From Iodidimonas nitroreducens (lineage in GTDB: Bacteria > Pseudomonadota > Alphaproteobacteria > Sphingomonadales > Rhodothalassiaceae): 64,000 bases of DNA. Within the stretch, counting starts at the first letter, position 1, and every line of letters begins with the position of its first letter. Positions 57,291-64,000 of this stretch are shown piece by piece. Under the pieces are notes generated by a model. The model saw only the letters and a program-made list of their open reading frames with translations, was not told where the DNA came from and ran no database searches. The stretch spans positions 1-64,000 of the forward strand of contig BAYV01000009.1 in the NCBI GenBank assembly GCA_000710935.1. The letters run 5' to 3'. The position numbers and the translations under genes are program-made.

Positions 57291-58409
57291 TCATTCAGCC
57301 GATAAAAGGGCATCAGCCAGATGCCCCACAGCCAGAGCATAAAGATCGGAACAATTATAGCTCAAAATGGCCCGGTAATTTCCATAAGTCAGAAAAGCCT
57401 GATCGGCAACCGTCCCCGGCTTCACAAGGGATGCCTTGATCTCAACCATCGGCAAAGCCTCGCCATTCAGGCGCTTCACGCCTCGGCGATCCCATTCCGC
57501 CAGGCTGAGCATCCGGCTGTGATTTCTAAGGGCCCGACTACAGCTTGATGGGGGCGTTTCCTGGGCCAGATCGCCCTTCGTGGGCAAAAGATCAGGAGGC
57601 ACGCGCACCGACCTGCCCCATATATAGCGATCATCCCAGCCATGGGATTTCAGATAATTGGCAATCGATGCGAAAACATCCACGGGGGTATTCCAGATAT
57701 CGCGGCGGCCATCCTTATCGAAATCTTCGGCATAGGCGATGAAACTGCCGGGCATGAACTGGCTTTGGCCCATGGCCCCGGCCCATGATCCTTTCATCTC
57801 GGATGCGGTGATATGCCCTTCATCAATGATTTGCAGGGCGGAAAAAAGCTGCCGGCGGAAAAAATCTGATCGCCGCCGATCATAAGCCAGGGTGGCAAGG
57901 GATTGAATGACATTCATGCCCCCGGTGAAGGAACCATAATTGGTTTCCAACCCCCAAATGGCGGCGATAAACCGAGGCTGCACACCATAATGATCGGCCA
58001 CGGCGCGCAAAGGCTCGCGATATTCAACCATCATCTCCCGTCCGCGTTTGATCCGCACCGGGGAGACGCGGGCAGCGAGATACTCCTCGAAAGTCTGGGT
58101 GAATTCAGGCTGTTTGCGATCCAGTTCCACCACCCGTTCATTGGGGACCACCGCGCCCAAAGCGGCATCAATCGTTGCCTTAGAAATTCCTTTGCTGCGG
58201 GCTTCGGCGCGCAATTCATCAAGCCATTGATCAAAAGGCGGCAGCGAAGGCTCTGGTGCGTCAGTGTCCTCAGCGGTGTCTTGAGCCTTCAGGGTGGATG
58301 GAGCGAAGGGCAAAAAAGCCACGCTCATAAAGATGATCACCATAAAGGCGCGCATAAAAAGCCAAGGCGAAAGCGTGCGATTAAAATGGCGGAAGGACAC
58401 AAAACCCAT
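57291..58409 (-). CDS. mltB: Lytic murein transglycosylase (MltB family)
   Basis: Cleaves peptidoglycan glycan strands to 1,6-anhydro ends. Signal peptide (FMRAFMVIIFMSVAFLPFAPSTLKAQ), then SLT_2 domain with the catalytic Glu in IWGLETNYGSFTG, GAMGQSQFMPGSFIAYAEDFDKDGRRDIW and a final NYRAILSYNCSDLYALAVGHLAD. No lipobox, so a soluble or membrane-tethered form rather than a lipoprotein. ATG 58409 follows AAGGA ten bases upstream. First gene of the mltB-rlpA-dacA-tmk-holB-metG-tatD-MBL series. Confidence 0.93.
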   Translation of the reverse strand: MGFVSFRHFNRTLSPWLFMRAFMVIIFMSVAFLPFAPSTLKAQDTAEDTDAPEPSLPPFDQWLDELRAEARSKGISKATIDAALGAVVPNERVVELDRKQPEFTQTFEEYLAARVSPVRIKRGREMMVEYREPLRAVADHYGVQPRFIAAIWGLETNYGSFTGGMNVIQSLATLAYDRRRSDFFRRQLFSALQIIDEGHITASEMKGSWAGAMGQSQFMPGSFIAYAEDFDKDGRRDIWNTPVDVFASIANYLKSHGWDDRYIWGRSVRVPPDLLPTKGDLAQETPPSSCSRALRNHSRMLSLAEWDRRGVKRLNGEALPMVEIKASLVKPGTVADQAFLTYGNYRAILSYNCSDLYALAVGHLADALLSAE

Positions 58410-58639
58410 GAAAAAACTTTCCTTATGATCGCACAATCAGATGAAACGCTATAGAATGCCCGCTCATATCCCCTCAAAGCCTCGATATTTTGTGACCTTT
58501 ACAGAGATGTGCGGCGCATTTTAGGCGGCCATGGTCTTAGTTTCTACAAGTGGCGCTCTGATCGCAAGCATTGTCATTGCTTTTGATGCCAATTGATATT
58601 TTTGGGGAATTGGCAATCGCCGATGATACGCTTAGGCAC

Positions 58640-58668
58640 TTGGCGACAGCAAAAACTTCGGATACAAG
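58640..58668 (+). promoter_or_regulatory. Putative promoter of tRNA-Ser
   Basis: TTGGCG (58640-58645), a 17-base spacer and TACAAG (58663-58668), ending 14 bases before the mature tRNA. The rest of the gap from mltB (58410-58639) shows no gene. Confidence 0.5.
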
Positions 58669-58681
58669 GGCGCCATATCGC

Positions 58682-58771
58682 GGACGGGTGGCAGAGCGGT
58701 TGAATGCACCGGTCTTGAAAACCGGCAAGGGTGCAAGCCCTTCGTGGGTTCGAATCCCACCCCGTCCGCCA
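58682..58771 (+). tRNA. tRNA-Ser(TGA)
   Basis: 90 bases including an encoded CCA. Acceptor GGACGGG (58682-58688) pairs with CCCGTCC (58761-58767); discriminator G. Anticodon stem CCGGT/ACCGG with loop CTTGAAA gives anticodon TGA (58716-58718), which reads UCA and, with modification, other UCN codons. The long variable arm expected for tRNA-Ser (GGGTGCAAGCCC) and the T loop TTCGAAT are present. A T-rich stretch follows at once. Confidence 0.97.
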
Positions 58772-58813
58772 TTTTTTCCTGCTCGTTATACCAATAGCCG
58801 TCATCCCAAGCAT

Positions 58814-60058
58814 TCAATCGCTGATGTCTTGCGCCAAAGAATCCAGCAGGGCTTTTTCTTCGGGATGGGCAAGAGCGATTTTGGCATGATCCAAAGCCTT
58901 CGCCGAAATGATCAAGGCAGCCTTCCCATAAATATCGGGGGCAGCGATCCGCAGAGCCTGCAAGGATTTTTGCAAACGGATCTGCACCTCGATCAGCCCT
59001 GCTCCATCACGCGCAATGGGCAGAAAAGCATCTTCGAGCAGTTCAATCGGCTTGATGGGAGGCACGAAAAGATCCGGATATTTCGGCTCTTTTTGTTGCT
59101 CGGGATCATATTCGAGCAAAACCGAGACGATCCGCCCCAAAACCTCGATCGCTGTGCCCGGATCATTGACCGAAGGCGACAAGGCGCGCGAGGCGATTTC
59201 AGACAAGACGATGACCCCGAAACGCGGGTCCTGATCATAATTTCGCACCTTGCCGATGGTAAAGGCAAAGCTGAGATGCTGCGTATCTTCCTCAGATAAT
59301 TCGTCGGCCGAATGGCTGAACAAAGGGCGACCGGGATAGCAATAGCTGCCCGGCAGCACCGATAGCCAGATGCGACAGTGCCGCGCGCTGGCAAATTCAG
59401 CCAATCGCTCCATATCGATATGCTGAACATATCCACAAAGGGGAGATGTAACCGGCAGGCTTTCATCCGGGGGTGGCCCTTCATAAGGGCACCCACCCAG
59501 ACTGGGGGATTGGCTTCTGGATTGCAAGGCGTGAATGGCTGCCCGCTCCACACGATTGATGGCATCGCTCATCCGGCCAAATTCCATCAAATGGGAAATC
59601 CAGCGCAATAAGGCACCCACCACCATCGCAATGACAGCAATCGTGACCAGAAACAGCAGCAACCGCCCACCATCATCATAAGCGCCAGCCTGCAAGGTGA
59701 TGATGCCAACGATGCTATAAAGAAAAGACCCGATGAAGCTTGCCAGAACGATCTGGCTGGTTTTGTCTTCGTGTAAAAGCCTTGCAACACGGGGGGTTGC
59801 TGCATTGGAAACCGTTGAAAGCGTTGTCACCATGATCGACAGGGAGAAGGTGGTGACTGCCAGCATCGATGTTGCCAGAATACCCAGCACCCGATCAACG
59901 GCATCAGCCCCGAAGGTGGCCCCAATATTTTGGGGGATCATGGGGCCCAAAGGAACCGAGACCAAAGCCGTTAACACCCCGAGCAGGGCATAGGAAACGG
60001 CCCGCACCCAGATACGCCGCATGATCTGTTGCAGATGCCAGTGCCATTTGCCGATCAT
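58814..60058 (-). CDS. DUF2254 membrane protein
   Basis: A 414-residue protein of the DUF2254 family (predicted membrane proteins of unknown function). Four hydrophobic segments lie in the first 150 residues, with the family stretch ATSMLAVTTFSLSIMVTTLSTVSNAATPR, followed by a cytoplasmic or periplasmic domain of about 250 residues with FGVIVLSEIASRALSPSVNDPGTA. No catalytic motif is obvious. Monocistronic, between a tRNA gene and a divergent pseudouridine synthase. Confidence 0.8.
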   Translation of the reverse strand: MIGKWHWHLQQIMRRIWVRAVSYALLGVLTALVSVPLGPMIPQNIGATFGADAVDRVLGILATSMLAVTTFSLSIMVTTLSTVSNAATPRVARLLHEDKTSQIVLASFIGSFLYSIVGIITLQAGAYDDGGRLLLFLVTIAVIAMVVGALLRWISHLMEFGRMSDAINRVERAAIHALQSRSQSPSLGGCPYEGPPPDESLPVTSPLCGYVQHIDMERLAEFASARHCRIWLSVLPGSYCYPGRPLFSHSADELSEEDTQHLSFAFTIGKVRNYDQDPRFGVIVLSEIASRALSPSVNDPGTAIEVLGRIVSVLLEYDPEQQKEPKYPDLFVPPIKPIELLEDAFLPIARDGAGLIEVQIRLQKSLQALRIAAPDIYGKAALIISAKALDHAKIALAHPEEKALLDSLAQDISD

Positions 60059-60202
60059 TTGATCTTTCCTTCAGAAGCGAAGATTTCCGTGACATAGCAT
60101 CTGAATATGCCCATAGGATCATGTCGAGCTTTTTGTTAGGAAGGCTCATGCATTTGCACACAAATGAATATCCCTTCCCGCCCATTGATCGGCCAGCCAA
60201 CC

Positions 60203-60931
60203 ATGACGGATCTGCTCTCGCGCGTTTTATTTCGTGATCATCTGGTGATCATCCTCAATAAACCTGCGGGCCTTGCGGTTCACAGCGGGCCGCGCGGAAA
60301 AGCATCCCTCGAGGATGATTTCGATCAATTGCGCTTTGGCCTGCCCCGGCTTCCGGCTTTGGCGCATCGTCTTGATGCCGATACCAGCGGCTGTCTCGTT
60401 TTAGGCCGCCATCCCAAAGCCCTGCGCAAGCTGGGGCGGATTTTCAGCGAGGGTTTAGCGCGCAAAACCTATCTGGCCATCACCACATCCCCGCCCCCCG
60501 CAACCAAAGGGATCATTGATCATCCCCTGTTGAAAATCAGCAGCAAGGCAGGCGGCTGGAAAATGATTGTCAGCCCTAAAGGAAAAAGCGCGATCACCGA
60601 TTATCGTGTTCTGGACTCCTGGGATGGGCACCATTTGCTGGAGCTTCACCCCCGCACCGGGCGCACCCACCAGATCAGGGTACATCTGGCAGAAATCGGC
60701 TGCCCCATCCTCGGCGAGCCAAAATATGATCCGGCCCTGAAAGCGAGTGCCCCAGCCCATAAGGATCGAGACTCGGCGCAACCTTCAAATGATCAAAAGC
60801 TCTATCTTCATGCCCGCCGTATTGAATTACCGCTCTATGCTGATCGCCCCTTAATCGATATCAGGGCCCCCCTGCCTGATCATTTTAAAATGCTGATCAA
60901 TCAATATGATCAATCCCATCTTTCTTTTTAA
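60203..60931 (+). CDS. RluA-family RNA pseudouridine synthase
   Basis: Converts uridines in rRNA or tRNA to pseudouridine. The catalytic Asp is in AHRLDADTSGCLVLG; IILNKPAGLAVHSG, KTYLAI and HPRTGRTHQIRVHLAEIGCPILGEPKY complete the RluA/RluC/RluD signature. No S4 RNA-binding domain, so the short RluA-like subgroup (242 residues from ATG 60203; an ATG at 60164 adds 13). The target, such as position 32 of tRNA or a 23S site, cannot be told. The ten final residues hold no further domain. Confidence 0.88.
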   Translation: MTDLLSRVLFRDHLVIILNKPAGLAVHSGPRGKASLEDDFDQLRFGLPRLPALAHRLDADTSGCLVLGRHPKALRKLGRIFSEGLARKTYLAITTSPPPATKGIIDHPLLKISSKAGGWKMIVSPKGKSAITDYRVLDSWDGHHLLELHPRTGRTHQIRVHLAEIGCPILGEPKYDPALKASAPAHKDRDSAQPSNDQKLYLHARRIELPLYADRPLIDIRAPLPDHFKMLINQYDQSHLSF

Positions 60932-61061
60932 AATACGCCTTAAAATTGAATATTAACCTTAGATGCAGCTTAGTTAAAAATCCAGAGGTTGAATTTTGCA
61001 CATTTTTGCGCGTTAATAAATTGTTGCTGCCTGGTGCCGTCACTTTTGCAAAGATGTCGAA

Positions 61062-63719
61062 ATGCTGAATAACCCTCATGTTCTGTCGCGATTATCAGAG
61101 TCCCGCTTTCTGGACTATTTTGAACATATCGGTCGCGGCATCATCATTTTTGACAAGCATTTCAAATATATCTGGTCCAATCGAAATTTTCGCGAGATGA
61201 TGGGCTATCCTGAGCATTATTATCAGGATGACATGCTGATCGATCAATTTGTGGCCTATGATTGCAAACGGGGCCTTTATGGCACAGCAAGGCCAGAGAT
61301 CGTTGCGGCTGAATTAAAGGCTGAACTCGGCGCCTCTGATACATCGTCCATCGAGATCGAAATCCCCAATGGCCCGATCGTGCAATTGGATCGTCGCATG
61401 GCAGCCGATGGAAGCTATGTATATGAATGCACCAATGTCACCCATCTGCGCTCTGAAACAGAACGCAGCGCGCAGGATACGGCCATCATTCAGCAGCTAT
61501 CGGATGGTGTGGTTGTCGCCAATCTGGATTATCGGCTGATCTATTTCAATTCCGCTTATCTCAAGCTTTTCAGCTTTGCCCTCAAAGACCCCAATGCCAT
61601 GTTTTTGCCGCCTCATGGCATGGCCGCGACGATGGAATTTCAGGCCTTTACCAAAGCCATGGACAGCGCCATTGCCGATCATGGGCGCTATGAATGTGAA
61701 TTGCGCATCAAGGGACAGGATGACGAGGAAAAGATCATCCATAGCACCTGCCTGCCGCGCCGCGATATTGCAGGACACCATATCGGCTATATTGGTATTT
61801 TCCGCGATATAACCAAAAGCGCCCATGATCGGGCGCGATTGGAACGCCAGAATCGGGTGATTTCACAATTGAACGATTCCGTGGTGATTGCCGATCACAA
61901 TGGCAAAATAACCGATTGCAATCCTGCGACCATCGATATCTTCGGCTATGAGCTTGATGAGCTAAAGGGCAAGCGGCTGCTCGAAACCGTTCAGATGTAT
62001 AAAAATACCGGCAGCATGAAGCTGTTTGTCATGAATGCCTTGAAAACCGGCGGAAGCTGGAATGGCGAGCTTAATCTGCGCCACAAGGATGGGCATCTCG
62101 TGGTCATGGATTGCAATGTTCAGCCCTTTTTCGATGAGCATGGCAATCGTATCGGAATGATTGGGGTGCATCGCGATATCACCAAACGCCAGCGCGCGGA
62201 AATGGAGATCAAGCAGCAAAACCAGATCATCGAGCATATGTGGGAAGCGGTAATCATTACCGATCCCCAAGGCCGCATCGAAGAATATAATGCCAGCGCT
62301 AGCCGCATTTTGGGCCTGCATGATAAACGCCCGGCCAATGAAGCCTGCAAGCAGCATCTGATCCAGATTACCGATAATGTTAAGAAAACGGGCCGCCATG
62401 AGGAGGAATATGTCATCGGCGATCCGGCCAGCCCTGATGCGATTTACATGGATTGCCTCGCCATGCCGGTCATCGGCCGGGATGGGGATGTTGTCAGGAT
62501 CGTCAGCGTGCATCGCGATGTAACAGACCGGATTCGCCGACAAAAAGAGCAGGATGAACGGACGATTCAAAAAGAGCGGTCCATGCGCCTTGAATCTTTG
62601 GGAAAAATTGCCGGGGGGATCGCCCATGATTTTAACAATCTGCTGACCCCGGTTCTGGGCTATGCACATCTGGCAAGATCAGCGGCTGAAAAAGAGTCAC
62701 CCGTTTATCATGATATTGATCGGGTGATTAAAGGCATGGAAAAAGCCCGCAATCTGGTGCGCCAGATCCTGGCTTTCGGCCAAAAGCTGGATAGCACTCG
62801 GTCTATCGAGGTGTTTGATGATCTGATTGCCACGACCCTAAGCCTCCTTAAAGACAGCTTCCCGCCGTCAGTCGAAGTTTTATGGACTCCAGGCTGCGCC
62901 GATACCCGCATCCAATGCAATAAAACATTAATCGATCAGCTTTTCATGAATTTATGCTGGAATGCAGTGCAGGCCATGCACGAAGGCGGCACATTAAGCA
63001 TCAAAACCGATCAGAAAGGCGATTGGGCAGCGATCCGATCGCAATTTCAACTCAAAGGCGATGATCATGTAAGATTGGTCATCAGCGATACCGGGCCGGG
63101 GATCGACGCCAAAACCAAAAATCACATCTATGAACCGTTTTTCACCACCAAGGGATCATCCAAAAGCCACGGGCTTGGATTGTCGGTGGTGCATGGCGTG
63201 GTCAAGGCCCATGGCGGGACCATTCTTGTGCATAACATCAAGCCTCATGGTGCTTGTTTCGAAATTTATCTGCCTGCCACAAAAGATCATAATATAGCTG
63301 CAAATCAGCCTGAATTCTCAGATAAACATCAATATAGAAACAACAAAGAAACAATTCTGATTATTGATGATGAGGAGGATGTCAGAAAAATTCTAAGAAG
63401 AATGCTCAATGACATGGGTATCAAAACATTGTGTGCCGAAAGCGGACCGCGCGCCATTGAAATAATAAAAAATAATCCCAATATAAATTTGGTGATTACA
63501 GATTATTTAATGCCGGAAATGAGCGGTGAAGATTTCGCGAAAACATTTCGATTGCACAACAAATCCACACCCATTGTTTTGCTCAGTGCCGTCATCGAGC
63601 CAAGAACTGTCAGGGAATATCGCGCTTGGGGCGTTAATGCCTTGTTACAAAAACCGGTTGTGCCCGAAGATCTGTATGAAATGATCTGCGCGCAACTGGA
63701 TGGGGAAAACAAAGCTTGA
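61062..63719 (+). CDS. Hybrid sensor histidine kinase with four PAS domains and a receiver
   Basis: An 885-residue soluble kinase with no membrane helix. Four PAS domains in a row: about residues 8-125, 145-255, 268-380 and 390-500. Then the kinase: HisKA-type dimerisation with His522 in GGIAHDFNNLL, N-box FMNLCWNAVQAM, G1 DTGPGID and G2 KGSSKSHGLGLSVV. A C-terminal receiver (about 760-880) has Asp814 in VITDYLMPEMSG and Lys in LLQKPV. The receiver can pass phosphate to an Hpt protein. An ATG at 61062 near AAGATG starts it. Downstream lies another receiver gene, probably its partner. Confidence 0.88.
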   Translation: MLNNPHVLSRLSESRFLDYFEHIGRGIIIFDKHFKYIWSNRNFREMMGYPEHYYQDDMLIDQFVAYDCKRGLYGTARPEIVAAELKAELGASDTSSIEIEIPNGPIVQLDRRMAADGSYVYECTNVTHLRSETERSAQDTAIIQQLSDGVVVANLDYRLIYFNSAYLKLFSFALKDPNAMFLPPHGMAATMEFQAFTKAMDSAIADHGRYECELRIKGQDDEEKIIHSTCLPRRDIAGHHIGYIGIFRDITKSAHDRARLERQNRVISQLNDSVVIADHNGKITDCNPATIDIFGYELDELKGKRLLETVQMYKNTGSMKLFVMNALKTGGSWNGELNLRHKDGHLVVMDCNVQPFFDEHGNRIGMIGVHRDITKRQRAEMEIKQQNQIIEHMWEAVIITDPQGRIEEYNASASRILGLHDKRPANEACKQHLIQITDNVKKTGRHEEEYVIGDPASPDAIYMDCLAMPVIGRDGDVVRIVSVHRDVTDRIRRQKEQDERTIQKERSMRLESLGKIAGGIAHDFNNLLTPVLGYAHLARSAAEKESPVYHDIDRVIKGMEKARNLVRQILAFGQKLDSTRSIEVFDDLIATTLSLLKDSFPPSVEVLWTPGCADTRIQCNKTLIDQLFMNLCWNAVQAMHEGGTLSIKTDQKGDWAAIRSQFQLKGDDHVRLVISDTGPGIDAKTKNHIYEPFFTTKGSSKSHGLGLSVVHGVVKAHGGTILVHNIKPHGACFEIYLPATKDHNIAANQPEFSDKHQYRNNKETILIIDDEEDVRKILRRMLNDMGIKTLCAESGPRAIEIIKNNPNINLVITDYLMPEMSGEDFAKTFRLHNKSTPIVLLSAVIEPRTVREYRAWGVNALLQKPVVPEDLYEMICAQLDGENKA

Positions 63720-63766
63720 ACTGAAATTGAAAATTTGCAGTCGCAAATATGAAGATGGGGATTTTC

Positions 63767-64000
63767 ATGAACAAAGTTGCCTATTTACACACCGAAAAGG
63801 CAGACCATGTGGAATGCGGACGCATTCTTCTGGTTGAAGATGATACAGATAATCGGGAGATGATCGCCCGCTTTCTCGCCCGCGATGGGCATCATGTGGA
63901 CAGCGTTGCCAATGGGGCTGATGCCCTTGAAAAAGGTGCCGAACAAAGCTTTGATCTGGCCATCATCGATCTTGGTCTGCCGGATATTGATGGCATCATT
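63767..64000 (+). CDS. Response regulator, 5' end only
   Basis: The first 78 codons of a response regulator, cut by the window edge. Receiver features: ILLVEDDTDNREMIARFL (acidic pocket) and the phospho-acceptor Asp68 in LAIIDLGLPDIDGII. Output domain unseen. ATG 63767 has GGGG six bases upstream; in-frame ATGs at 63749 and 63755 are alternatives. It follows the hybrid kinase by 47 bases and is likely cotranscribed with it. Confidence 0.8.
   Translation, partial: MNKVAYLHTEKADHVECGRILLVEDDTDNREMIARFLARDGHHVDSVANGADALEKGAEQSFDLAIIDLGLPDIDGII

Noticed and set aside
58682-58813. tRNA-Ser as an attachment site for an integrated element
   Set aside because: No integrase, no repeated 3' tRNA fragment and ordinary chromosomal genes on both sides.
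63767-64000. Truncated or broken response regulator
   Set aside because: The frame is open to the window edge; it is cut by the window and not by a mutation.

Overview
The window looks like chromosomal core sequence from a free-living alphaproteobacterium. I see no insertion sequences, phage genes, plasmid functions or CRISPR arrays. The placement rests on three things seen here: gene order (rpsB-tsf-pyrH-frr-uppS-cdsA-dxr-rseP-bamA-skp-fabZ-gltA; gltX/comEC/lexA/moeA/moaC/trpC/trpD/trpG/trpE/ppiD/tpiA/secG/pyrG; mltB-rlpA-dacA-tmk-holB-metG-tatD-MBL), an alphaproteobacterial LexA operator of the form GTTC-N7-GTTC, and alphaproteobacterial families such as PAS_5, TIGR02281 proteases and Tad pilus proteins. 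I cannot name the genus. GAT is strongly preferred over GAC, and GATC is conspicuously frequent.

Layout. 1-3.9 kb (minus): 5' end of radA, mlaF-mlaE lipid transport genes, dnaB with a consensus DnaA box upstream. 4.2-15.0 kb (plus): translation factors and ribosomal protein S2, UMP kinase, ribosome recycling factor, then envelope and lipid biogenesis (undecaprenyl-PP synthase, CDP-DAG synthase, DXP reductoisomerase, RseP, BamA, Skp, FabZ). 15-18 kb (minus): gltA and gltX. 18.2-30.3 kb: comEC (+) against a minus-strand series ppiD-trpE-(plus-strand deacetylase)-trpG-trpD-trpC-moaC-moeA-lexA. 30.5-33.5 kb (plus): tpiA, secG, pyrG. 33.5-40.0 kb: an acyl-CoA dehydrogenase, a cluster of GC-rich palindromic repeats, a 926-residue membrane-anchored coiled-coil protein, and a divergent set of Hpt, pseudo-receiver and second Hpt-like protein. 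40.1-46 kb: pepN, a PAS_5 protein, a TRIC-type membrane protein, a cytochrome P450 and an XRE regulator. 46.1-49.2 kb: two TadE-like pseudopilin genes and a divergent VWA/TadG gene. 49.2-58.4 kb (minus): aspartic protease, MBL hydrolase, tatD, metG, holB, tmk, dacA, rlpA, mltB. 58.7-64 kb: tRNA-Ser(TGA), a DUF2254 membrane protein, a RluA-type pseudouridine synthase, a four-PAS hybrid histidine kinase and the start of a response regulator gene.

Most striking observations. (1) The lipid A block expected around fabZ (lpxD before it; lpxA, lpxI and lpxB after it) is absent: skp, fabZ and gltA follow one another directly, with only two terminators between fabZ and gltA. (2) pyrG is likewise not followed by kdsA, the Kdo synthesis gene usual there. 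Together these suggest an outer membrane (BamA, Skp, Mla, RlpA are present) made without conventional LPS, or relocation of the whole pathway. (3) The 35.6-40.0 kb module pairs a TipN-like polar-scaffold candidate with two Hpt proteins and a receiver whose phospho-acceptor Asp is replaced by Asn.
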